From Halanaerobium praevalens DSM 2228 (lineage in GTDB: Bacteria; Bacillota; Halanaerobiia; Halanaerobiales; Halanaerobiaceae): 64,000 nt of DNA. The notes under the pieces were generated by a model. The model ran no database searches. It was not told the DNA's origin and saw nothing but the letters and a program-made list of their open reading frames with translations. Shown one piece after another: positions 28,755 to 37,075 of the stretch. The stretch is from positions 1,736,001-1,800,000 of the forward strand of contig NC_017455.1 of NCBI RefSeq assembly GCF_000165465.1, written 5' to 3'. Each line of letters opens with the position of its first letter. Position 1 is the first letter of the stretch. Made by a program: the position numbers and the translations under genes.

Positions 28755-30170
28755 CTATTTAGCAAAATTTTGCACAAATTTTTTGGCTGCCTTTTGATTA
28801 ATCATTGTTGAAGGACCACCAATACAACCACCGGTACAAGCCATTCCCTCTAAAAAATTATAATCATTTTTACTTGCTTTAATTAAATAAAGTTCCTTTT
28901 TTAATTTGGCTAATCCATCAACCTGTTTACTTTTATAATCTACTGCTATTAATTTGCTTAAAGAATTTTCTAAACCACCAGCAAAAGCAAATTGTCTCCC
29001 TAATTTTCCAGCATCTGTTAAAGCTTCTTCAGCTTCCAATTCAGCTAAATTAATATTATAAGCAGTAAATAAGGCAACTAATTCTGTAAAAGTTATAACA
29101 TAATCAACCTCTTTATTTTTAAGTGCTTCTTCTTTTTTGGCAGTACAGGGACCAATAAATACTGTTTTAGTATTTTTGCTCTCACTTTTAACTGCTCTAG
29201 CTGTCAAAGCCATTGGTGATTCAGTTTCAGAAATCAAATTACTGAGCTCTTTAAATTCTTTTTCTACCATTTTTTTAAAAGCAGGACAGCAAGAAGATAA
29301 TAAAGTTTGATTAAGCTCTATTTTTTCTTTTAACTCTTCAGCTTCTAAATAAGCAGTTTCTTCTGCTCCAGCTGCAACTTCTCTAACTTGAGAAAAACCA
29401 ATTTTTTTTAGAGCATATTTAACTTTAGCTGCACTCTGCTGATAACCAAATTGTCCTACAAAAGCAGGTGCCAAAAGAGCTGCTAAATTACTTTTACCAT
29501 CACAAATTTCAATTGCAACTTGAACTAAATCACTAATTTCAGTTATTGCTCCAAAAGGACAAGCATTAATACAGCTACCACAACTAACACATTTTTCTCG
29601 ATCAATTTTAGCTTGACGATCTGCATTAGAGCTAATAGCTTCTAATTCACAAGCTCTACTACATGGCCTTTGATTTTCCAAAATAGCATTATAAGAACAT
29701 GTTTTAGCACATTTTCCACATTCAATACATTTATGTTGATCAATATAAGCTTTGTTCTGAATGATTACTATAGCATCAACTGGACAAGCATTAACACACT
29801 TATGAGCAACACAATTTCTACAGGCATCTGTCACTATATATTTGTCAATTGGGCAACTATCACAAGCTGTTTCAATTACTTGAACTATCTTATCACTCTC
29901 ATTTTTATGAGGTAATAAAGCTGCTAAGTCTTCTAAACTTTTTTCCTTATTCTCAGCAATATTAAAACCTAAAACTGCTTTAATTCTCTCATCTAAGATA
30001 GCTCTTTCTTTAAACTCACAACAACGATAGCGAGTAGATTCTTTAGTTATCATTTTTTGGGATAAACTAGCTATTTTTTTTACTAGTTCACCAGACCTCA
30101 CAAGTTTTAATAACTCAACATATAGTCTTCTTTTTAATTTAACAACCTCAGAAATAGTATTTTGACCCAT
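28755..30170 (-). CDS. [FeFe]-hydrogenase, group B-like
   Basis: A 471-aa iron hydrogenase. Ferredoxin-type Fe-S cysteines fill residues 103-204 (C117/C120/C125/C129, C148/C151/C154/C158, C170/C174, C194/C197/C200/C204). The H-cluster domain follows with SSCCP (292-296), GPCTAKKEE (340-348) and MACTGGCIGGP (443-453). The adjacent-Cys pair in the first motif keeps the proton-relay Cys, so it could be catalytic. The N-terminal 100 residues have an extra CC pair (50-51). Motifs suit group B rather than the classical group A. It is last in a five-gene operon; no maturation genes (hydEFG) are in the window. Confidence 0.85.
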   Translation of the reverse strand: MGQNTISEVVKLKRRLYVELLKLVRSGELVKKIASLSQKMITKESTRYRCCEFKERAILDERIKAVLGFNIAENKEKSLEDLAALLPHKNESDKIVQVIETACDSCPIDKYIVTDACRNCVAHKCVNACPVDAIVIIQNKAYIDQHKCIECGKCAKTCSYNAILENQRPCSRACELEAISSNADRQAKIDREKCVSCGSCINACPFGAITEISDLVQVAIEICDGKSNLAALLAPAFVGQFGYQQSAAKVKYALKKIGFSQVREVAAGAEETAYLEAEELKEKIELNQTLLSSCCPAFKKMVEKEFKELSNLISETESPMALTARAVKSESKNTKTVFIGPCTAKKEEALKNKEVDYVITFTELVALFTAYNINLAELEAEEALTDAGKLGRQFAFAGGLENSLSKLIAVDYKSKQVDGLAKLKKELYLIKASKNDYNFLEGMACTGGCIGGPSTMINQKAAKKFVQNFAK

Positions 30171-30182
30171 TTTTAACAGCTC

Positions 30183-30422
30183 CTATCTTATATTTTTCCT
30201 TATAATCTTATATAGTTTTTCAGGATTTAAATCTTGATATATTTTTCCATTAAACTTAATTACAGGTGCTTTGTCACAACAGTTATCAATACAGTGGGTT
30301 GTTTTAATTTCAATTTGATTTTTTAAGTCCAAATCTAATTCTTCTACTGCTTCTAATAAATCTGCTGCCCCCATTAAATGACAGGGAGTACCAATACAAA
30401 TTTTCAAAATATTGTCAGCCAT
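30183..30422 (-). CDS. Thioredoxin-like [2Fe-2S] ferredoxin
   Basis: A 79-aa thioredoxin-fold [2Fe-2S] protein of the NuoE/HydC C-terminal type. The four ligands are in a C-x4-C pair (C9, C14 in CIGTPCHL) and a C-x3-C pair (C44, C48 in HCIDNCCDKAP). An extra Cys, C49, adjoins the second pair. It likely passes electrons between the hydrogenase and the phosphatase-linked sensor, an inference from position: it lies 12 bp upstream of the group B-like hydrogenase and 19 bp downstream of the phosphatase gene. Confidence 0.88.
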   Translation of the reverse strand: MADNILKICIGTPCHLMGAADLLEAVEELDLDLKNQIEIKTTHCIDNCCDKAPVIKFNGKIYQDLNPEKLYKIIRKNIR

Positions 30423-30441
30423 TTATTCCACCTCCTTTAGC

Positions 30442-31596
30442 CTAAAACCATTCAATTTTAACTTCTTTTTTTATGCGGCGAAGTTGTTCAGAAATTTGAC
30501 TTATAATTTGACTTCTAATCCCTAAATTGATTGGTAAATTTAAACTTTGGTGTGATTCATTAACTGCTCTTCCGACAAAAAATTTAACACTATCACTTTC
30601 TAATAATAATCTAGTAAAACGAGAAGCTCCATCTTTTCCTTCAACAGGAATCTGGCCGGGCTTATATTTTTTTAATAAAGATAAAACTTTATTTAAAGTT
30701 AATAAACCTTCAGTTAAAAGGTCAAAACCATCCATTTTACTAGTAGGAGGTATATTTTTATCATAATACTTAAGACCTGGTTTTAATTCTTTATTTAATT
30801 CTCTAGCAGCTATTTGAGCTGTTGTTCCACCACTAATTATTTTTTTACCTTCAGCTTGAGAAATTTTTTTAGCCAAAATCTGATCATCTTCTTTTTTTAA
30901 GGGAGGACCACTCCAAATACTTAGCTTTCTCTTTTTTCTATATTTCATTCCAATAATTGTAAAATCATCACCAGCCTGATTATTATAAAAAGCATTAAAA
31001 ATTTTAACCAATTTATTAATACTATATTTTAAATCATTTTTATTTTTATTAACTGTTCTTTGAATCTCTTTGGCCACTCCATCCCAACCTAAACCAAAAT
31101 TTAATAAAGCTCCAATCCCAGCATGAGTAACTCCATCACTAACTAAAAATAGTTGATCTTGTCTTTGAAATTTAAAATTGGATTCTCTTATTTTTTTACC
31201 TTCTAATTCAAATTCATTATAATCTAATTTAATTACTTTATTATTTCTAAACAAAAAGGCAGCTGGAGTGTCAATTTCTATTAGTCTCAGCTGCTGGTCT
31301 TGGTCAATAATTAAAAATGCTAGAGTAGCATAAGCAATTCCCCTTACTTCACAAACTGGTAAGGTTGCTAAAATAGTTGATAATATTTCTTTTAAGGGTA
31401 GTTCCTTATCTAATAAACCAGAAGCTATTTTAGATGTTAGAGTAGATAAAATATTAGCTTTAATTCCACTGCCTAAACCATCAGAAAGCACTATAATCGT
31501 TTTATTTTCTTTTTTTATTATTTCTACATTATCACCACAAACTTCTTCTCCATATTTAGGAATTGAACGATAAAATTCTTCAAAAACTAATTCCAT
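30442..31596 (-). CDS. SpoIIE-type PP2C phosphatase linked to [FeFe]-hydrogenase
   Basis: A 384-aa Ser/Thr phosphatase. The PP2C-like domain (about 1-220) shows the metal Asp motifs CGDNVE (D22), VLSDGLGSG (D39), LVSDGVTH (D154) and AGDDFTI (D210/D211). Residues 225-384 form a further domain that I do not recognise, rich in Lys and with SGGTTAQIAARELN and GKDGASRFTRLLL. Similar phosphatases sit beside PAS-bearing sensory hydrogenases in other anaerobes. Its stop and start connect directly to its neighbours, and its start overlaps the sensory hydrogenase stop by one base. No partner kinase or anti-sigma gene is adjacent. Confidence 0.85.
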   Translation of the reverse strand: MELVFEEFYRSIPKYGEEVCGDNVEIIKKENKTIIVLSDGLGSGIKANILSTLTSKIASGLLDKELPLKEILSTILATLPVCEVRGIAYATLAFLIIDQDQQLRLIEIDTPAAFLFRNNKVIKLDYNEFELEGKKIRESNFKFQRQDQLFLVSDGVTHAGIGALLNFGLGWDGVAKEIQRTVNKNKNDLKYSINKLVKIFNAFYNNQAGDDFTIIGMKYRKKRKLSIWSGPPLKKEDDQILAKKISQAEGKKIISGGTTAQIAARELNKELKPGLKYYDKNIPPTSKMDGFDLLTEGLLTLNKVLSLLKKYKPGQIPVEGKDGASRFTRLLLESDSVKFFVGRAVNESHQSLNLPINLGIRSQIISQISEQLRRIKKEVKIEWF

Positions 31597-33323
31597 TAAT
31601 CTTCACCTGCTTGTAAAAGATCTGAGAGTTCAGTTAAAGCTGTTTTAGTTTCAACAGTTGTTTCTCCTAAAAGACCAGCAATTTCTTGTACTATCTGCAT
31701 TTGTTTATTAACAACCGTATTTGTCTTCTCTACTGCCACTTCTTTCATTTTTTTCATTTTTCGTCTTTGCTTTTCTTGATCACTAATATCAGTTAAAATA
31801 CCAACAATTACTTTATGCTCTCTCAGTGCAAAAATAGTTTGGTCAACCACAATAGCTTTATTCTTATAAGAACACTTTTGATGAATAATTCTTTGGTTCA
31901 AATCCCAAGCTTTTTGGAAATATTTACTGCTAATAAATTTATCTAATTTCATTCCTTCTAATTCTCTACTTTTTCGAGCAAACAATTCTCTAGCAACGGG
32001 ATTAAATTTTTGGATTTCCATTTCATTATTAACTACTATTATTGCATTATGAGAAGATTCGACTATAATTTGTGATAAAGATTCTGCTCTTGCTTTCATA
32101 TATGGAATACACATTTTCTTTTCTGCAAAACCATAATAAACAGCTTTTGCTTTTTCACGGCAGCTGGAATAACCACAACCACCACAATCTTTTTCATCTT
32201 CTTTATTTTCTTTAGCAATTGAAGCCAAAATTTTTCTAATCTCTGTTTCGGGAACTTCAGGTAAAATCATTTGCTTGTTTTTATGTTGCCGAAATAAATT
32301 AATTTCTCTATTTCTCGGTTTAAAGCTTTTAATTTTATTTTTCTTATTAGTTAATAAATAATTATGTACTTCTAATTCTTTAAGGGGAATACTCAAATCA
32401 TTATTAATAGCAGGGCCATTAATACAGCCACCCGAACAGGCAAGAAGTTCTACTAACTCTACTTTTATTTTTTCTTTATCTTTTTTTAGATCTTCTAAAA
32501 AATTTATTATATTATCTAAACCACTTAAATGTAGAGCTTTATTGCCACAGCCTGGATCTGCTTTTAATAAATCAGCTGCTTTAACTGCTCCTCCAGAAAG
32601 AGCATAATCAGCAGTTAACATTGTAGCTGGTAAATCAACTTTCTGCTTTTCTAATTTTGAAATTTTTATTTTTTTCTTTTCTAAAAATAATCTTAAATGT
32701 TCAAAAGTAATTACAATATCTGGTTTATAATCTCTTCTTTTTTCATTTTTAGATTCTTCAATTTTAGCTAAACAAGGCCCAATAAAAACTATTCTCGCTT
32801 TTTTATATTGATTTTTTAGTTCTGCAGTCTGTAACATCATTGGTGATAAAACTGAAGCTAATTGTGGAATTAATTCTGGATAATGTTTTTCAATTAAATT
32901 AACTACCGCAGGACAGCAAGATGTAATTAAAGTGTTGTCCATTTTTCTTCTTTCTCTTTTAAATTCTTGTACAACCCGAGTTGCAGCTTCTGCAGTCTCA
33001 GCAACATAATCAAAACCAATTAATTTTAATGCTTTAATTATTTGTCCAGGTTCAAATTCAGGAAAAGCAGCTACAAAAGAAGGAGCAATTGATGCTATTA
33101 AATAACTATCTGATTCTAAAAAGGCCTCTAATTTTTTTTCTTCAAATAAAGCACTTTTTGCACCTTGGGGACAAGTTTTAATACAATTACCACAATAAAT
33201 ACATTTTTCTTCAATAATAAAAGCCTGATTATCTTTAAAACCAATTGCTGCTACTGGACATTCTCTTAAACATTTATGACAATCTTTACAACTAGCAGGT
33301 TTAACAATTAAAGTTTCATTCAT
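31596..33323 (-). CDS. PAS-containing sensory-type [FeFe]-hydrogenase (group C-like)
   Basis: A 575-aa hydrogenase with a signalling tail. In order: two [4Fe-4S] sites (C12/C15/C18/C22 and C41/C44/C47/C51), the H-cluster domain with TSCCP (134-138), GPCLAK (182-187) and LLACSGGCINGP (293-304), a further four-Cys Fe-S domain (C380, C383, C388, C405), a PAS domain at about 410-520, and a helical tail at 520-575 able to form a coiled coil. No kinase domain is attached. This layout fits group C (HydS-type) enzymes proposed as H2 sensors. The frame is open to 33374, but ATG 33323 gives the normal start and overlaps the ferredoxin gene by 8 bp. Confidence 0.87.
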   Translation of the reverse strand: MNETLIVKPASCKDCHKCLRECPVAAIGFKDNQAFIIEEKCIYCGNCIKTCPQGAKSALFEEKKLEAFLESDSYLIASIAPSFVAAFPEFEPGQIIKALKLIGFDYVAETAEAATRVVQEFKRERRKMDNTLITSCCPAVVNLIEKHYPELIPQLASVLSPMMLQTAELKNQYKKARIVFIGPCLAKIEESKNEKRRDYKPDIVITFEHLRLFLEKKKIKISKLEKQKVDLPATMLTADYALSGGAVKAADLLKADPGCGNKALHLSGLDNIINFLEDLKKDKEKIKVELVELLACSGGCINGPAINNDLSIPLKELEVHNYLLTNKKNKIKSFKPRNREINLFRQHKNKQMILPEVPETEIRKILASIAKENKEDEKDCGGCGYSSCREKAKAVYYGFAEKKMCIPYMKARAESLSQIIVESSHNAIIVVNNEMEIQKFNPVARELFARKSRELEGMKLDKFISSKYFQKAWDLNQRIIHQKCSYKNKAIVVDQTIFALREHKVIVGILTDISDQEKQRRKMKKMKEVAVEKTNTVVNKQMQIVQEIAGLLGETTVETKTALTELSDLLQAGED

Positions 33324-33564
33324 TTTTTTCAGACAGTAAATGCTTTTTAAATATTTCCTGAGCATTCTCCTCATTAACTGCCTCTATTTTTTGACCATTT
33401 ATTTCGATATTAACTCCCTCAGTACAATTACCTTGGCAAAAACTACCAGAAATTTCAACTTGATCTAAATTGTGTTTTTTTATTTCTTCTTTAAAAATTT
33501 CTATCACTTTTTCAGAACCCTTTAAATGACAACTACTACCAACACAAATTATTATTTCTCCCAT
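33316..33564 (-). CDS. Thioredoxin-like [2Fe-2S] ferredoxin, first gene of the hydrogenase cassette
   Basis: An 82-aa [2Fe-2S] thioredoxin-fold protein with ligands C7, C12 (CVGSSCHL) and C43, C47 (FCQGNCTEG). It differs from the 30183-30422 copy in surface charge and lacks the extra Cys. It heads the operon and overlaps the sensory hydrogenase, suggesting translational coupling and a physical partnership. AGGAGG-like sequence (GGAGGC) precedes the ATG. Confidence 0.88.
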   Translation of the reverse strand: MGEIIICVGSSCHLKGSEKVIEIFKEEIKKHNLDQVEISGSFCQGNCTEGVNIEINGQKIEAVNEENAQEIFKKHLLSEKNE

Positions 33565-33642
33565 AATTTTAGCCTCCTTTATTTGAGATTTATATTAAAA
33601 ATTAAATTAATAAGTAAATTTTGGATAAATATAAAAATCACA

Positions 33643-33682
33643 AAAAGATGCTCTGGGGAGAGCACCTTTTGCATAGAGTATA
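33643..33682 (-). promoter_or_regulatory. Leader of the hydrogenase cassette: -10 element followed by hairpin and T5
   Basis: Minus strand: a -10-like TATACT lies at 33682-33677 without a good -35, predicting a start near 33670. Directly downstream, TGCTCT and AGAGCA pair (within 33648-33666, GGGG loop on the plus strand) and are followed by TTTTT. As no minus-strand gene lies upstream, the hairpin cannot simply end an earlier transcript. It may attenuate the cassette or protect the mRNA 5' end. Confidence 0.5.
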
Positions 33683-33689
33683 TTTTAGC

Positions 33690-33960
33690 ATTTGGGCAAA
33701 TTTATTAAAAATCTCTTTTTATTTGAGATTTTAAAGCTTAAAAAATTAAATATGTGAATAATATAACAATAACCAATAAAAAATATAATTATTTTTTAAA
33801 ATACTTAACTAACACCTATAGAATAACATGAGTCCTTATTTATTTCAAGGATTAAAGTTCTTTATTTCACATTATAATAACTTTTTAAATAATATTAACT
33901 CTACTAAGCTTAAATAAGCTTAGACTTCTATCTTTTTTAAACTGTTTTATATCTTTTTAA
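33690..33960. other. Gene-free AT-rich region between hydrogenase cassette and hflX
   Basis: No supported gene. Two weak hairpins were seen: 33708-33715 with 33725-33732 (8 bp), and 33831-33837 with 33847-33853 (7 bp, one G-U). They may be part of divergent regulation of the cassette and hflX, but nothing more specific can be read. Confidence 0.45.
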
Positions 33961-33964
33961 AAAA

Positions 33965-33973
33965 TGTTATAAT
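33965..33973 (+). promoter_or_regulatory. Extended -10 promoter of hflX
   Basis: TGTTATAAT is a full extended -10 (TGn plus consensus TATAAT). The -35 is weak, as usual for this class. The predicted start is near 33980, leaving a leader of about 85 nt. Confidence 0.65.
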
Positions 33974-34065
33974 AAAGGAAAATAAAGACGATTTTTTAAG
34001 ATTATAATTTTTCAGTAGGAGCTGATAATATTAATAATAAATTTCGAATCAACAAAGAAAATGAA

Positions 34066-35295
34066 ATGTACAAAATAAAAACAAAAGCAGAAAAGGCAGT
34101 TCTAGTTGGATTAAAAGAAGAAGAATTAACAGAACTAGAACTTTTAGTTGAAACTGCTGGAGCGGAAACTATTTTAAAAATGACTTATCATGATCGAAAA
34201 ATTGATCCTGCCTATTATATTGGTAGTGGTAAAGTTAAAGAAATTAAAAATGCTGCTGAAACTCTTCAGGCTAATCTAATTGTTTTTGATAATGAGCTTT
34301 CACCTGTTCAACAAAGAAATTTAGAAGATCAAATAGAAATAAAAGTAATTGACCGTTCCCAAGTTATCTTAGATATTTTTGCTCTTCATGCTCATAGTCG
34401 TGAAAGTAAAATTCAAGTAGAATTAGCACAATTAGAATATAGACTACCAAGATTACAAGGAAGAGGAATTGAAATGTCTAGATTGGCTGGAGGGATAGGA
34501 ACTCGGGGACCTGGTGAAAGCCAACTGGAAGTTGATAGACGTCGAATTGAAGAAAAGATTCATCGTCTAAAAGAAAGTTTAAAAGAAATTAAAGCAAGTA
34601 GAAAAGTTCAAAGAAGTAATCGCAAAGATCCTATGGTAGCAATAGTTGGTTATACTAATGCTGGTAAATCAACTCTAATTAATAATTTGGCGGCTGCAAA
34701 TAGCTATACTGCTGATAAATTATTTGCTACTTTAGATTCTACTATGCGCAAATTTGAATTACCTGTTGGACAAAATATTATAATAAGTGATACAGTAGGT
34801 TTTATTAGTAAATTACCACATCAACTCATTGCTTCTTTTAGAACTACTTTAGAAGAAATAGAAAATGCTGATCTTATACTCCATTTAATTGATGCTTCCA
34901 ATTCAGACATAGAAAAAAATATTAAAATTGTAAATCAAGAAATAAGAAAGTTAAAAAAATCAAAAGCAAAAGTTATAAAAGTTTTTAATAAAATTGATTT
35001 AATTAAGAAATCTAAACTAGCTGATTTCAAAATTATTTATCCAAATTCAATATTTATTTCAGCTTTAAAAAAGATTAATATTGAATCTATAATAGATAAG
35101 CTAAATGAAGTTATAAAATCAGAAATGATAGAAATAGAATTAGATCTACCCTATGAAAAAGCTAATTGGGTAGAAAAAATTCATAACCAGGCTCAAGTTT
35201 ATCAAGAAAAATATCAAAAAAATAATATTTATTTAAAAGCTTTAGTTCCCAAAATAATGGCTAATAAACTAAAAAAATATAGCAGAGAAGCTTAA
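34066..35295 (+). CDS. hflX: GTPase HflX
   Basis: Ribosome-associated GTPase that splits stalled 70S ribosomes in stress. An N-terminal nucleotide-binding domain includes DNELSPVQQRNLE and the GIGTRGPGESQLE linker glycines; the GTPase domain has G1 GYTNAGKSTL, G3 DTVGF, G4 NKID and G5 SALKK. Length 409 aa is normal. The ATG at 34066 has no good ribosome site nearby, while AGGAG at 34017-34021 lies 44 nt upstream. The frame stays open to 34000, so a longer form from a non-standard codon such as ATT 34030 is possible. Confidence 0.95.
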   Translation: MYKIKTKAEKAVLVGLKEEELTELELLVETAGAETILKMTYHDRKIDPAYYIGSGKVKEIKNAAETLQANLIVFDNELSPVQQRNLEDQIEIKVIDRSQVILDIFALHAHSRESKIQVELAQLEYRLPRLQGRGIEMSRLAGGIGTRGPGESQLEVDRRRIEEKIHRLKESLKEIKASRKVQRSNRKDPMVAIVGYTNAGKSTLINNLAAANSYTADKLFATLDSTMRKFELPVGQNIIISDTVGFISKLPHQLIASFRTTLEEIENADLILHLIDASNSDIEKNIKIVNQEIRKLKKSKAKVIKVFNKIDLIKKSKLADFKIIYPNSIFISALKKINIESIIDKLNEVIKSEMIEIELDLPYEKANWVEKIHNQAQVYQEKYQKNNIYLKALVPKIMANKLKKYSREA

Positions 35296-35308
35296 TTTCT
35301 CTGCTATA
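35271..35308 (-). terminator. Terminator of hslO, inside the hflX 3' end
   Basis: A 12-bp perfect stem (35278-35289 with 35297-35308) whose 7-nt loop holds the hflX stop codon. On the minus strand it is followed by TTTTTTT. It therefore ends hslO while its arm is hflX coding sequence. The plus side lacks an immediate T-tract. Confidence 0.85.
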
Positions 35309-35315
35309 ATATTAG

Positions 35316-36263
35316 TTAATTTTTATTTTCTTTATTTTCATCTATCAAAATTTGTGCTGTATCAACTTCTGGAATCCCTTTTGCTTTTAATTCTAATTCT
35401 GCTAATAATTTTTCTATTTCCTTTTTTTCGAATTTATAATTTTTATTACAAAAATGACATCTAACTTCGATTTCTCCTTGTTCTGCTAAAGTCGATTTTA
35501 TCTCTTCTGTACCTAAACCAGCTATCAACTCATAACTTCTCTCACGACTACAACGGCACTTAAATTTAACATCTTTTCTAGCCATTATTCTATAATCCAT
35601 ATCCCCAAAAAGTTCTTCTAACAATTCTTCTGGAGTTTTACCAGCTTCAATTAATTTACTAACTGAACTAAGTTTACTAAGATTATTTTCTAAAATCTCA
35701 ATTGTTTCTTCAGAAGCATCTGGTAATAATTGAATAATAAAGCCACCAGCAGCCTTAACACTTAAATCAGTATCTACTAAAACACCTAAACCAACTGCCG
35801 AAGGAACCTGTTCTGAAGCAGTAAAATAATAAGTCAAATCTTCACCTATTTCTCCTGAAACTAAAGGAACATTACCAGTATATGGCTCTTTCATTCTCAT
35901 AATTTTGGTTAAAGATAATTCTCCCGCCCCAACAGCCTTTGCCACATCGAGCTTACCAGATTCTTTTTGATATAAATCAAGATTCGGATTTGCTATATAA
36001 CCTCTTACTTCTCCTTTTTGATTTGCATCTGCAACTATCTTACCAGCAGGACCACTACCTTTTATTTTAAGTACTATTTCATCACCAGATTTAACCAAGG
36101 AACCTGTCAGTAAAGCACCTGTGATTACTCTTCCTAAAGCTGCAGTAGCAACTGGGGTCGTTTGATGTCTTTGTTGGGCTTCTCTGACAACATCTGTTGA
36201 TTTAACAGCTAAGGCTCTAATTTCCTTATTTGTTGTTATTGCTCTAATTAAATAATCATCCAT
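35316..36263 (-). CDS. hslO: Redox-regulated chaperone Hsp33
   Basis: A 315-aa holdase activated by oxidative unfolding. The N-terminal domain begins DDYLIRAIT and contains VATAALGRVITGALL and GEVRGYIANP. The redox switch is intact: CRC, then 30 residues, then CHFC, the zinc-binding four-Cys site that forms disulfides on oxidation. The C-terminus has about 20 residues beyond the usual end. It is a single-gene unit, convergent with hflX, with promoter at 36328-36355. Its presence fits the peroxiredoxin at 45831-46292 as oxidative defence in an anaerobe. Confidence 0.96.
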   Translation of the reverse strand: MDDYLIRAITTNKEIRALAVKSTDVVREAQQRHQTTPVATAALGRVITGALLTGSLVKSGDEIVLKIKGSGPAGKIVADANQKGEVRGYIANPNLDLYQKESGKLDVAKAVGAGELSLTKIMRMKEPYTGNVPLVSGEIGEDLTYYFTASEQVPSAVGLGVLVDTDLSVKAAGGFIIQLLPDASEETIEILENNLSKLSSVSKLIEAGKTPEELLEELFGDMDYRIMARKDVKFKCRCSRERSYELIAGLGTEEIKSTLAEQGEIEVRCHFCNKNYKFEKKEIEKLLAELELKAKGIPEVDTAQILIDENKENKN

Positions 36264-36327
36264 TTAAAATCTCCTCCAAATTAATTGTCTTCAAAATATA
36301 AATACATACTTTATTTATCCATACATT

Positions 36328-36355
36328 ATTTTATTAAAATGAGTTCTAAAGTCAA
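36328..36355 (-). promoter_or_regulatory. Promoter of hslO
   Basis: Minus strand: -35 TTGACT (36355-36350), 16-bp spacer, -10 TAAAAT (36333-36328). Confidence 0.6.
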
Positions 36356-36361
36356 ATTTTT

Positions 36362-37063
36362 TTATTCATCCATCGCTTTCCTTTTTAACTGATAAATATC
36401 ATTTTCTTTTTTAACTGCCTCAATTATAAAATTGAATTTATTTATTTTTAAACAGTATTCAAAATCCTCTTTTGGCATTTCTGACTGAGTTTTTTTATTA
36501 AAAAATCTATCTCCAGCTGGACTTCTTAGTTTATCTTTTATTTGATTTTGAGTCAAAGTCTCTTTACCTTTTAATAATTTTTCTAATTCTTGGGCATAGA
36601 GTTCATCTTCATCGGCTTTAGTGGTCCCATTATTTCCCATTGCAACTAAAGAAACAACAGCTGGATTCTGATTTTTAATATAATCTGCAGTAGCTTTAAG
36701 ATTAACAAAACTTCCAGTTAAAATCTTATCTGCATTTTCTGCAGCAATAATCCCTTTTGTTCCAGCACTTGTACTTAAAATAATTTCTTTATTAAAAAAG
36801 TTTTCCCGGGAAATAAAAAATGGTGAGTTATTAAAATCAAATTCTTTTAATTTTATTCCTTGTCTTTCTCCAATTAAGATAGGTGCTTCTAACTTCTTTT
36901 TTAAATTTTTAGCAGTTTTAATTTGACTCACAATAAAAATTTCATTTGCCTTTTTAGAAAAAAGATAAGCTGCAGTGGTATAAGCTCGAAAAACATCTAT
37001 AATTACTGTTAAACCTTGAGCTTTTTGAGCACCTTCTAAAAATTTTAATTTTTTTATTTTCAT
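36362..37063 (-). CDS. ComB-like 2-phosphosulfolactate phosphatase family protein
   Basis: A 233-aa protein of the ComB family, which in methanogens removes phosphate from 2-phosphosulfolactate in coenzyme M synthesis. Family blocks are VIIDVFRAYTTAAYLF, LIGERQGIKLKEFDFNNSP, ILSTSAGTKGI and VAMGNNG; the acidic pair ADEDELYA is also present. No other coenzyme M genes are in the window, and bacteria with ComB homologues use them for sulfolactate or unknown phosphoesters. ATG 37063 with an AAAGGGTG site is preferred to the GTG at 37072. It lies 12 bp after recJ, so it shares that operon. Confidence 0.85.
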   Translation of the reverse strand: MKIKKLKFLEGAQKAQGLTVIIDVFRAYTTAAYLFSKKANEIFIVSQIKTAKNLKKKLEAPILIGERQGIKLKEFDFNNSPFFISRENFFNKEIILSTSAGTKGIIAAENADKILTGSFVNLKATADYIKNQNPAVVSLVAMGNNGTTKADEDELYAQELEKLLKGKETLTQNQIKDKLRSPAGDRFFNKKTQSEMPKEDFEYCLKINKFNFIIEAVKKENDIYQLKRKAMDE

Positions 37064-37075
37064 TTTCTTCACCCT

